A stretch of DNA of 64,000 nt from Typha latifolia (lineage: Eukaryota; Streptophyta; Magnoliopsida; Poales; Typhaceae): assembly GCA_019914945.1 (NCBI GenBank), contig CM034099.1, positions 9,437,001 through 9,501,000 on the forward strand, written 5' to 3'. Positions 1 to 10,130 of this stretch are shown here, one piece after another. Below the pieces are notes generated by a model. The model was not told the DNA's origin. It worked only from the letters and a program-made list of their open reading frames with translations, and made no database searches. Positions within the stretch are counted from its first letter, which is position 1. The number at the start of each line of letters is the position of its first letter. The position numbers and the translations under genes were made by a program.

Positions 1-880
1 ACCTCGCGAGGGCGGCGACACCGTGTGGGTGTTGGGAGCTAAGGGCGTGCGCCAGCCGGCGAACCGTCGTCGTGATGGCCGTCGACATCTCCCTTTCTCT
101 CTCTTTTCCTCTCTCTTTTCCTTTCTCTCTCTCTCTTTTCCTCTCTCTTTTCCTTTCTCTCTCTCTCTCTCTTCCTTTCTCTCTCTCTCTTTTCCTCTCT
201 TTTCCTTTCTCTCTTTCTCTCTCTCTCTTTTCGGCTTGGAGAAGACCGACTCGGGCAACTCGAGTCTAGCCTTCTCCCAATTAAGATGTTGGATCCGGGT
301 CGGGTTGGATCCGAATCCAAGGAACCCGACCTGGTTCCATTGGTTAATTGGATTGGGCCTTGGGCCCAATCCATTTAAGAATATGTTGGGTGGGCTGCGG
401 GCCAATTGTAGCCTAACCCAACTGATTTGGGCTTATTTTGGCCCAAATTAATGATTATTGAGTTAAATTATAGAAAAATTTTAATATTATTTTTTTTATT
501 AAAAATATTATTGTTATTTATTATTAAAGGTGGTGATTTTTAGCATGTGAGCTAGGGATTTGAGATTCAGTTGTCTTGCTTAGACTCAGATAAGTGGGTT
601 CACTCATATATTTATTTTATTATATTTCGTACCTTCGTCAGGACCATGTAAAATTTCGTGTGCAAATTATTTATTTCACCTTTACGTGTAAAAATTTAAT
701 TGTTACATTTTCTATGTGCAAATTTATTTATTTTATCCATACGTGCAAAATTTAATTGTTATATTTTCTGCGTACATTTAATTATTATACTCAGTACATC
801 ACCATACTTTGTACAAATATTGAAATTAGTGAAAAGAAAAAACGAGACTAGTATTGGTACGACATAGAGAATAGTTTCGG

Positions 881-1146
881 TATAAATCACTTGCGATTTT
901 TCGTGGTGACTCAAGTCTATCTGGAAGTCCAGAGGAAAGTCCTAAATCAGATCACTGCAGTGACTTTCTTAGGTGACTCTGGCGGGGTTAGGGAATAGTC
1001 CTAGGATGAATGAGAAAATTTCCTAGGTGACTCTAACTTCTTTCAATGGTTAGAGGAAAAGATAGAGTGTGTTGATCACAGGGTGATACTATCTGATGAC
1101 CCTAACCGGATCAGCTATGAAGAAAAGTCTCGAGCGTCATCTCGAG
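881..1146 (+). other. Palindrome-rich conserved module of LTR Y (copy D)
   Basis: A TATAAATC at 881-888 is followed by a run of short inverted repeats: TCTGGA/TCCAGA (920-925, 928-933), the palindrome TCACTGCAGTGA (952-963), CTCTAAC/GTTAGAG (1031-1037, 1049-1055), CTGAT/ATCAG (1093-1097, 1110-1114) and two CTCGAG sites (1129-1134, 1141-1146). TGAC cores (GGTGACTC and variants) recur four to five times. The same order occurs in copies B (about 60360-60630) and C (about 63231-63500). The function is unknown; structured leader RNA or clustered protein-binding sites are both possible. Confidence 0.6.
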
Positions 1147-1452
1147 GTGACTTCTAGTTGATGTGGATTCACATGGTTTAGACCCATTGAGACATATGAC
1201 ATTATAAATATTGAAAAGATGTTAATATGTTGAAACCGTGCAAGGTTACAAGTTGTGACTCTTTCTATTGTTATCATTGTTATTATTTAAAGAGCATGCT
1301 TATTGCAAAATTATCATGGATATTATTGCTTCTAGTTTAATCTTTTTCAGCATTAAAATAATATAGAATTTATTTGGTTTTCGAGTGGATTCCACTCACT
1401 GAGCTATAGTTGTTGACTCATGGATTCTATTTTTTTTTGTATTTAATCTCAG

Positions 1453-1530
1453 GTAAAAGTCAGCGGGGCGACTGAGCGAGATGTACCCGGACTCCACCTC
1501 CACTTAGGATTCACCTATTTACTTTTCCGC
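1453..1530 (+). other. GC-rich conserved mini-exon-like core of LTR Y (copy D)
   Basis: A T-rich tract ending TTTAATCTCAG (AG at 1451-1452) looks like a 3' splice acceptor. The block after it is the best-conserved stretch in all three copies that reach it. It contains a 27-nt ORF at 1481-1507 encoding MYPDSTST and a stop, with an in-frame TAA upstream. Conservation continues past the stop, so coding is not proven. Confidence 0.5.
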
Positions 1531-2593
1531 TCTTTTAGATTTTATGCTATAGATTAGAAATTTTATTTAGTTTAGAGACTCAAAATAAAATATTAACATT
1601 GTTTTATGTTTATTGCAATTAGTTTTAAAAATTTAATAAAACATATTTTTATTTTATTTATTTATTTTGCCATCGTACGCGTAGAAAGTATTGATAAGGT
1701 TTCATGTATCTCAAGCATATTGAGATGCATGGCCGATCATGATTTCTATTTCGGGTCGTGACAGTTGGGTTAGATACCACGAGACTAGGAAATCTTTCAT
1801 CTCCATTAGTATTCTGTAGCATTAAGCTCAATAGGATATTTTACGGGCAAAGGTTTTTATACCCAGATAGTCCAATTTGACCCTTTCATGCAAACTACTT
1901 TTTGATGGTTTAGCACAAGTCCTTGGAGATATTAAAATAACTATTATAATGAAGGAGTTTGCCATGTCATAGTATTATTATGCTACAAACTAAATCTGGA
2001 CTATTATAGTATTATGTCACAAACCAAATCTAGATTGATATGTTCATAGGAAAGTTTTGAGATTTTTATCGGGTGGTAGCCTCATAAGTTATGAACCTAA
2101 TAGCTTTGATTTTATTTGAATTCAAAGTTGAGGTAAAAAGTTAAAAATGAAATGATTAGCAAGTGTTAAAATGGGCTAGAGGTGAAAATATTTAATATTG
2201 CGGCGGTCGTCGGAGAGTAGCAAATAGCCATCGGGGATGGTAGACGGTCGTAAAGTAGGGTGATGAGGAAGATAGTGGTTAGGATTTGAAAGCTTGGAAA
2301 CCTTTAGTTGTTACGATATATTTCTATAAAAATAAAAATAATTTAACGGCAAATACATAATAATAAAATAACTAAACTCAATACTCATTTCACTCATTAT
2401 ATTTAACCTATGGTCACTCTTATTTATAAGAGTTGATTGAATCATAGCATATCGGGTCTAATTTATCTTATTGAGTTTATATTCACTTATTTAAAATTTA
2501 GAATAATAAACAAATTTATCACTCGACTTGACTCGGTCGTATCGTATCATATCAGTATTATATCATGTTTATTTCTGTATTATTTGTTCAATT

Positions 2594-2596
<3 letters not shown>

Positions 2597-2642
<46 letters not shown>
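2597..2642. repeat. (AT)n microsatellite, about 23 units
   Basis: Uninterrupted alternating AT of about 46 bp in AT-rich intergenic sequence. Likely polymorphic. Confidence 0.95.
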
Positions 2643-2644
<2 letters not shown>

Positions 2645-3377
2645 ACAGAAGAATATGAGCAGTTAACCAATCTAATATATGAACCACTGAATTAAAAAAA
2701 AAGTGACAGATAGAATCATAGAGTGCAATTGAGAAGAATTAGATTGTATTGAAATAATACGAAAGATGAAGCTGAACTAACTTTTCTAATTAAAGTTCCA
2801 ATCTAAATTAACTTGAAGCTTTGTTTTTCATCTAAATTACTACACTACACTAGTAAATTTTGCTAGTTGGAAGAGTAGGATTAACCTATTCAACACATCT
2901 TCTGATGATCAACTCAAATGCATGTAGATTTAACCTATTCAACAACAAACTCGTAGATTGCAGATTTAAAAATAAACGTAGCAAAATATTAATATATAAG
3001 TTATACATATATTTATATGCAAATATTAAAAATTATTAATAATTGTGATATTCCTTTATAATCAGTTCATTAATGAAACCATTCTACAACCACATCATAG
3101 TTACCGAAAAGAGTGTCATCATCACTGTGAATGGTTGTTCTTAAATCATATGCTAGAGAGGTTTCTTTCTCACGGAAGGCTTACCCTTTCCCCCTCATAA
3201 ACAGAGAAAAGAGAAACTATCTGAGACTCTGGATCTTCTACAATTGCATATTTTATGCAATTCTACCAGGAGGTGACAGGCTGAGGGCTATTGCAAAAGT
3301 TTGTTTTTTTCTTTTGGAGTTTTTTCATCTTTGAATTCAAGTCTACCTGATCCTATGTACTTCAGATAAAGGTTTTG

Positions 3378-3542
3378 ATGGCAGATGATGATGACGACAA
3401 GTTATACATAAACCTTCCAAGGATATATAGTGAATGGAAAAGTAGATCTGAAGCCAGGCATTTGAAGAATTTTAGGAAGTGTAATATTTGTGTGTACAAA
3501 GTATCCTGTCAAAATTTTTTTGCTTTGTTAGAGAATCATTAA
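3378..3542 (+). CDS. Short ORF of unknown status (54 aa), possible gene fragment
   Basis: An ATG opens a 54-codon frame starting MADDDDDKLYINLPRIY, followed by a basic stretch and three cysteines near the end. The acidic start followed by mixed-composition residues is less like random AT-rich sequence than most ORFs here, which is the only reason to list it. No splice sites, partner exons or domain are recognised. It may be a chance frame or an exon of a dead gene. Confidence 0.12.
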   Translation: MADDDDDKLYINLPRIYSEWKSRSEARHLKNFRKCNICVYKVSCQNFFALLENH

Positions 3543-4199
3543 GCATCTTATCTTAGCAGAAGAAAGTGTCAAAGCAATCCATCTTATTGTCCTATACTCT
3601 GTACTTACTGTGAAAAGATGAAGCACAAGGATATATCAAATTCAAAAACCTGGGGTTAAATCTCTTGGAATTTTTTGCAACATGCTGAAGAGTAGAATAT
3701 ATTCTTAAGTGTGAATATTTTTATTATGCTTGTCGTACAATATTCTCTTCATTCTTTTCACTCAACCAGTAGGAATGCACAGAATTATCCGAATGCTCTG
3801 CTTTCTCTGATTGTTCCAGTCCCAACTGTTAGTTTTTGATTAATTCTCCATTTATGGTACCTTCCAATGTGCTAAAAACAGTGGATTGTGCAGAAGCCTC
3901 TACTCTTTAACTGGTACATTATCCACGAATAAGTGGAGTTTATATCTAAATTCTTCTGATTAAAAGGGTACAGTTAGCATCATTGTTCTTTACCTTTTTG
4001 GACTCTCAGCCTTTTTCTTGTACATAAAGGCCTGAAATGTTTTATTAGCACTAACACTTTGCATGCCAACTTTTTGACGGATTGTTCTGCAACTATTCTG
4101 GGTTCAGTAAAGAGATCTTCACATGGAGATTAGCAGGGAAGTTTAAAAGAATCTAAATTTGAACTTTAGTCTTCAACTTGTTACCAACTGTAGCCATCT

Positions 4200-4940
4200 A
4201 ACCTGGCATGAAGATCCCACCCTAGTGGCCTCCTGGACTTTCAAGTCAGTAATAAAATTCCTAACATTCTCATTATTACGCTCCAAAATACTAACACTAT
4301 TATTAATCACCTAATCAGCTCATGTTTCAAAGTGACTAGGCTATGCACTTGGCCTTTCATCAGGGAGCCCCCAAGAGTACCAGTCCTAATAAGAATACAC
4401 AAGATCTTTGCCCTCAAAGTAGTCATACTAGAAATTCTCAAACAAGAACAATTTAAGCCTCCTAAGGAGAGGTCTAGTAATAACAATAAGTGAAGGGGCA
4501 TGGTACGATCCAATCTTTTCAAGGTATGAAACAAAACAAGGGGGAAAGTATTCAAACCAATTATGGGAGCTTAAAGCTCTGTCCAACCACCCACACAAGA
4601 ATCTATAAAAAAAGACCCAACTCAATAAGGTTACCAGTATCAATAAAATTTCTACAAAGCTCACAGAACCTACAAGACGAATAGGATTACCACCACATTT
4701 ATCTTTCTTGCGCAAGAACCGTATCTCCTATAATTTATATAGGTCCAGAAGTTTGTACCAGAGTAAGGACTGTTCCTTAATACTGTTGTTGGCATATATG
4801 ACTGAGAGAAGAGAAGGTGAAATGTCAGGGGAGGACACCACCACAGGAATCATTTGCTTTGATATAGATCGAATTCAATAGATAGGAGGGACCGCCTCCA
4901 AGCAAAAATGATTCCTCTAGAAGTGCCTTGAGTAGGGATA
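4200..4940 (-). pseudogene. L1-type LINE fragment: endonuclease domain
   Basis: On the minus strand, shifting frames read as the C-terminal half of an L1 apurinic-type endonuclease. Near 4860 a segment encodes PVVVSSPDISPSLLSVIYA. Near 4690 comes KDKCGGNPIRL, then WLDRALSSHNWFEYFP near 4555 and IGSYHAP near 4510. The last corresponds to the SDHxP active-site region of these enzymes, with the Asp replaced by Tyr. The linker toward the reverse transcriptase continues to about 4200. Several frameshifts and stops are present. The rest of the LINE (reverse transcriptase, 3' end) is absent, so this is a truncated, dead copy. Confidence 0.7.
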
Positions 4941-5690
4941 GCATAATTCTCTTAGCCTCGACACAACTTACAAAAAAAATGTTCTTGGCTCAGAGTGAAG
5001 AAGATGAGATTCCAAAATCAAAATACCAATTTAAAGTATCACACTTTAATGCAACCCAACAATTATTCTACACGATGTAATACATAATTAAACTTAATTA
5101 GAAAGAAGGGATGGAGTTTCAAAAGACTTCTACAAGGACTTTCTTCTCCTTTGTTTATCCACAGGTGTAGTTCTAGGGGTTACAAATAGAGCCTGCTAAG
5201 GTCTGATACCGTGGCACTTCCTCGCACTCTTGGGGTGCCCCCACGAGCACATTGTCTATCATTCTAAGCTTGTCCCTATCAACCCGTCCTCCATTTGGGA
5301 CGAGGAAGCTTGATCTAGTAGAGGCACCATCTTCTCTCATAAGGAGAGTCATCACAAACAATGTTTGAGAGTGAGAAGGGAAAGATGAAACACCACTTTG
5401 AGAGAAAAACTTCAACCCTGAGGTAGGTTTTTCTACGAATCCACATGGAAAATCCTAATCGGTAGTAGAACATGCCACTTTGAGCGCTAAGCTAAATCAT
5501 TTTAATGCTTTGTTCAAACAGTTTTCCATCAAATGGATGTAGAAAGCTCTTATCTTATTAATTAGACTGGGGGAGAGGGGAGGGGGTATGAATACTAAGT
5601 TCCTTCATAGATTTACTTTGGTGCGTACACATCAAAATTAGATTAAACGCATTAAAATAATGTTGGTGTGTTAGTTTTTTTATTTTAATG
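4941..5690. other. Unassigned stretch beside the LINE fragments
   Basis: An 80-codon minus-strand frame at 5173-5415 could be the upstream (ORF1-side) part of the LINE at 4200-4940, but I see no diagnostic motif. No supported gene. Confidence 0.35.
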
Positions 5691-6425
5691 CTATTGAGAA
5701 TGAGTTTATGATAACAATAGGAAAGCTTTGGCTTGGTATCCTACCCTGTCATCATTTATACCTGGAGAAAATAATTTTGATATAAATAAACTTTTCTCGA
5801 TTGATGAAATTAAATCTGTGGGTTAGAGCATGCCTAATTTCAAGGCCTTAGGTCTAGATGGCTTTCAATGGATTTATATTAAAGTATTGGGCTATTCACT
5901 ATTGTGGGTGATGATTTGATTAAGGCTACGTACTCTTTTCATGTGTTCGAGTCCATCATTAACCAATGAGTTGTGACCTTTATCACTCTCATTCGAAAGT
6001 GGCTAATTTTATGCATACTAAGAATTAAATGCCTATATCATTACATGATGTGTGTTATCATGTTCTTGCCAAACCGATATTGCATGGTCTTATTAATTTG
6101 CAGTGAGCTGCCTATATGGGTAATTGCTAAAATTCTAAAGACATCCTCATCTCCCATGAGGTTGCTAAGTCCTTGCATGCTAGGTTTTAAAACCTGTCTA
6201 AGATCATCAAAGTTGATATGGAAAAGGTGTATGGCAAACTTCTCGAAAATGTTATTTATTGAGATTTTGCAATGAATTAATTTTTTCAGCTAAGTTTTTG
6301 TCATTGGATTTGAGTGTGTATTTAATTACCTAAATTTGTGTCTAATTAGTTTTATGGAATCTTTGGTATAAGATAAGGTGGTTTGTCACCCTATTAATTC
6401 ATCCAATGTTTTCAGATTTTACCTG
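5690..6425 (+). pseudogene. L1-type LINE fragment: reverse transcriptase
   Basis: Broken plus-strand frames resemble the N-terminal half of a non-LTR reverse transcriptase. A segment near 5820-5870 reads SMPNFKALGLDGFQ, matching the S.PNxKAPGPDG block of this family. A decayed region with matches to the block containing MEKxYGK lies near 6220. GGLSPY near 6380 matches the GxPLSP block. Stops and frameshifts are frequent, and no endonuclease or 3' end is present on this strand. The G1 gypsy LTR begins at about 6430, so G1 may have inserted into this LINE. Confidence 0.65.
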
Positions 6426-6429
6426 CCTC

Positions 6430-6870
6430 TTTTAATTAGTTTTTGCTCATATAGGTAGGATCAGAAAGATACCTATAACTAGGTTTCATTATGGGACACC
6501 AAAGATTGCTTGTTGGACACACTTAAGTTTATGGAAAAGGTTGTTGTAGATCTTGTAGGTTGTCACTATCTCGTGGATAGTCCAAAGCTTATGTTGGCTT
6601 TGAACTTATGTATAGCTTGGAGTATACTTAAGTCTCTTGTCTCTTAGTGTAAGAATAGATTTTCATTGAAACTATAAAAACCTCATTGAAAACTCAAACT
6701 TTGTAAGCTGAAATCTGTTAATAGAAAAGAGTTTCTATTCAATCATCTACCTTTCTCTTTTTTCTTATTCATGATTGCACAAAATTGTTGTGAAAAAACT
6801 TGCTTGACTTTGTGAAGAAGGCTGAGCATTCCACGAACTTGAATTCTAAAAAAAGACTAAATTTATAATA
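6430..6870 (+). repeat. 5' LTR of G1
   Basis: It aligns with 12270-12582 through shared segments such as AACTTATGTATAG and CTATTCAATCATCTA. It is longer than the 3' copy because of internal insertions. The start is approximate; the end is fixed by alignment to ...GACTAAATTTATAATA. Confidence 0.65.
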
Positions 6871-6929
6871 AGTTATATTAGAACCACTATGATTTTTGGG
6901 AGAGGTCATCTTCAAAAGCTACCGTCGTC

Positions 6930-8330
6930 GACAATATGCTTGAGAAGAAGAGGCACTCCATGCACGACAAAAGCAAGGAGCATGTAAAGGATGTTGTATA
7001 CATGGAAGATCACTTGTGTGTGCTTGAAGATTACCTTAGATACATGGACGACCGGTTGGACCTACTGAACAACTGTCGCATTGGCTTCAAAGAACATATG
7101 TGCACTGTCGAGGAGAGCATCCAAGTCGTGATGCGCACTTTCATAGCCCAATTTTGTGAGATCATAATAAAACTAACACAATAAAATGATGAACAAATAA
7201 ATAACACATTTTGTGAAGACGTTGATTAAGATCGGAGAGAATGATAAACTCAAAATCAAGGTTGCCCTTCTTGAGAATGCTATGACACATGGTAATTCTT
7301 TTGAGAGGGATGCACTATGTCTATATGTACCTAAGCCTCCATATTTCATGAGCATGTATAACACCAAGTAAGTTAAAAAGAAAATTTTTTTGAACATGGA
7401 GTGCTATCAAGGTACTGCAACTTGAGAACAAAGATGAGAAGATCTAAACAACATTGTCGTATCTCATCAATGATGAAATGTTGTGGTGGCGTCAGTAATT
7501 TAAAGAGATCGAGAAGGGCCTCTACCAAATTGAGTCATGGGAGGATCTAAAGCGCAACATCAAGGCACAATTCTACCCCCAAAATGTACACCTTAGCTCA
7601 AAAAGATTAACGGAAGGTGAAACATAATGGAACTCTCAAGGATTATGTTAAAGATTTCACTCGCTTGATGATGTTCATATGGAATATGACTGCACAAGAC
7701 TGTATGTTCTACTTTTTTAAGAGATTGCAGCAATGGGCACACAAAAAATTGGTAGTCGGAGGTGTGAGAGACCTCAACAAAGAAACAACTACCCTGCCAA
7801 ACCAAAGTCTTAAAAATTTGGCAATGGCTAATATGAGGGAAACAGTCACAAAAAGGGTGCTATGCCAAGGGACTCTCTAATAGATACAACAAGACATTAT
7901 CATCCTAGTTCAAAGCCAAGAAAATTTCTTACTATGTCTATAGGGAGAACCACTAAATACGTGACTACAAAAGCAAAAGAAAATCAATGCTATCCAAGCT
8001 ACGGAGGATGAGAACAATAGCGAGCCAATGGTCAAACTGCTCCTACTCATGAATGTTGCCAAGGGACAAGCTAGCTATGGCAAGACCTCTCAAGCAGTTG
8101 ATGTACGTTGACATGTGGCAATTAATGGGACTATCGCCAATGCCATAATCAATATCTGTCACAACCTACAACTTCATGTTTGACATTGAAGCCAAGCAAG
8201 TTGGCTTTAAGTTTGAAAAAGATGGCAGTTACATAAAGATCGCCAATTCCAACGCTCGCTCTATGCTTTGCATGGCTAAAGGCATCAAGATTATCCTAGG
8301 AGCTTGGACGGGCCAAGCCAAAACTATAGC
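6930..8330 (+). pseudogene. G1 gag and protease remnants
   Basis: The gag part opens with a charged, helical N-terminus (ORF 6936-7184). A gag core follows near 7617-7760 (LKDYVKDFTRLMMF). A damaged CCHC zinc-knuckle region lies near 7925-7980. Downstream, 8160-8300 resembles a retropepsin-like protease: the FKFEKDGSYIKIANS segment corresponds to the region after the catalytic Asp, whose motif is not readable. At least six stops or frameshifts occur, so no Gag protein can be made. Confidence 0.65.
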
Positions 8331-8639
8331 GACTAACCTCGATAATTTTTAGCATGGAGTTTCTCATTATTGTGAAGGTTGTGCTTTTGCCATATCTTCG
8401 ATTAGTTAGTATAACGGAGGAGACAATATTGCGTATGATACGGACTAGTGAAGGCTAACTCCTTAAATCAAAGATACTTTTAGCTCTACAACTGAGTAAA
8501 AGGAGAAAGCAAGAGAAGACCATATACTTTGCATTGCCACTCTCAAGCTAAAAGATGAGGGCCTTGCTAAAGTGATACCCCAACGAAAGTCACTAATACC
8601 CTCAAAGAGTTCAAGGATGCTATTACAAGAGTTATTTAA

Positions 8640-10130
8640 ATGCTTGCCACTCAAGTAAGAGCTCAGATGAAGTCCACATCCATAGCTCCTTCAATTGCCT
8701 CTCAAGCTCTTCAAGCTTTGAAGGTGCCATTCAACAAAGCACCCTTGCTAATGATGTTCCGAAAGAAGAGCAATGAAAGTTGTGATTATGTATTGACTAT
8801 CGAGCTCTTAAAAAAGTTGCTATAAAAAAATAAGTACCCAATACAAACAATTGCAAACTTGTTTGACCAATTTGGTGAAGCCAAATACTTCTCCATTCTG
8901 AATCGATAGTTAGGCTATTATTAAGTGTAGATCACTGAAGATGGCGAGGCCAAGACATTTGCATAACTCAATATGATTTTTATGAATTTATGGTTATATC
9001 CTTTTGTATCGGTTCTTGATAAAGATATAGATTAGATATGACCAACCCGCCTCAAACTAAATTATTTTTTATTTTTATTTTGGATAAAATAAGAAAACTT
9101 CTAGCTGATGCATTCAAATGTGATCGAAGGGCGTTCAAATGCCTACACAGCGTTTGCATATATAGAGCCCTATTTCTGGCCATTCAAACATGATCAAAGA
9201 TTATTCAAACACTCGTCGATTAAGTTGTTTCGTATTAAGGTTTATTTAGGATTTTTGAACTATTAGCTAGCCTCCAAATATGTGAAATAATAGCCACTTT
9301 GAGATTATTGAATACTGGAGCTTTAGTTTTGCATATAAAGTTGAACCAACCTTTTCGCTCTTCATTTCTCCCTCTTAGTATCCACCTAGAGCTTCCTTCT
9401 ACAATCGAGGTTAATCCTTCGTCATTTCTCCCTCCAACAACTAGCTATAGTTGGAAGCTCCTTTCTTCTCCCTCATCTTATTCAAGATATTATTTCACCC
9501 ACCGTAGCCATCATCATCTTCCATAATCTTAATTCTAACCATATTACGAACTTCCATTATCCACGACCATCTCACTATCTCCTGACCTTTGATCATTCAT
9601 TTCTCCATATCTTTTGATCTACTTGCCCAATTGATAAGATTTCAGTTGCATTGGATTTCTATCTTCTAGAGGTATATCTGAATCTCATATTATTTCAACG
9701 GTTAGATCCATCCTTACTACATTTGAAAGTTTTATATTTTATTCTGTCTAGAATAGCAATTCGAATTGACAATCATCTTCCTCGAGGGCGATTGCAATAC
9801 TTTAGGACTAACAAATACAACCATAACTTTCTCTACTTTGAGGAATAAGCCCTTCTATCTCTATATTAATTGCTACATTAACGACATTGTCATCTATAGC
9901 TAGACTCTTGAAAAGCACGTCAAACACTTGTCAACAGTGTTGATAAAACATCCTAAAAGAGAACTAATTATACATCAAGCGAGAGAAGTGTTCCTTTGCC
10001 CAAGAATTCAGCTTCTTAGGGCATTGGATTAGCAAGGGTTTTTTCCCAATGGATAAGAAGAAAATTTAAGTCATCCTCAAGTGGAATACGCCAAAGTCAG
10101 TGGCAGACTTGAGGGTGCTTTCTCGGGTTT
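8640..10130 (+). pseudogene. G1 reverse transcriptase, split by an insertion
   Basis: The N-terminal part (about 8730-9005) keeps CDYVLTIELLKKL, corresponding to the C.DYRALN block, and a damaged GYxQxxI region. It stops just before the FGLTNAP block. That block resumes at about 9803 and continues into NDIVIYS (about 9885), the position of the YxDDIL catalytic motif with the first Asp changed to Asn. The thumb region (EKHVKHLS) follows. About 790 bp of unrelated sequence lies between. Stops and frameshifts are frequent on both sides. Confidence 0.7.
9006..9800 (+). repeat. Probable solo LTR related to G2, inserted in G1
   Basis: The segment exactly interrupts the G1 reverse transcriptase. 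Like the G2 LTR, it has GATATGACC near its start, then a T-rich stretch, then repeated ATTCAAA/GTTCAAA motifs, then a pyrimidine-rich region, then TTTCAACGGTTAGATCCATC. The last matches AACGGCTAGATCATC of the G2 3' LTR. The flanks CCTTT and ACTTT may be a decayed target-site duplication. No internal domains are present. Confidence 0.5.

Larger units (their letters stand above)
1..1763 (+). repeat. LTR family Y, copy D (3' part of a long LTR)
   Basis: The sequence aligns by eye, collinearly, with 59530-61247 (copy B) and 62503-64000 (copy C). It includes the CT-rich block, the GGATTGGGC hairpins, the TGACTC-rich block and the GC-rich core near 1453-1530. It ends at ...GGTCGTGACA (1763), the same terminus as copy B. 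The start of the LTR, with the promoter seen in B and C, lies left of the window. The bases after 1763 (GTTGGGTTAGATACCA) only faintly resemble a tRNA-Met primer site, so I cannot say whether this is the 5' LTR of an element running right or a solo LTR. The long LTR and the GTGACA terminus suggest a Ty3/gypsy element; that is inference. Confidence 0.8.
1764..4195. other. Non-coding or decayed sequence
   Basis: No supported gene. The stretch is AT-rich, with an AT microsatellite and a short ORF at 3378. The part from 3120 to 4150 has less biased composition and could be a remnant of a transcribed region, but I recognise no family and see no clear exon chain. Confidence 0.4.

Noticed and set aside
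23..451. Open frames on both strands over the CT-rich block at the window start
   Set aside because: Ser/Leu/Phe or Arg/Glu/Lys low-complexity products of a pyrimidine repeat inside an LTR; the same happens at 62308-62792 and 38776-39172.
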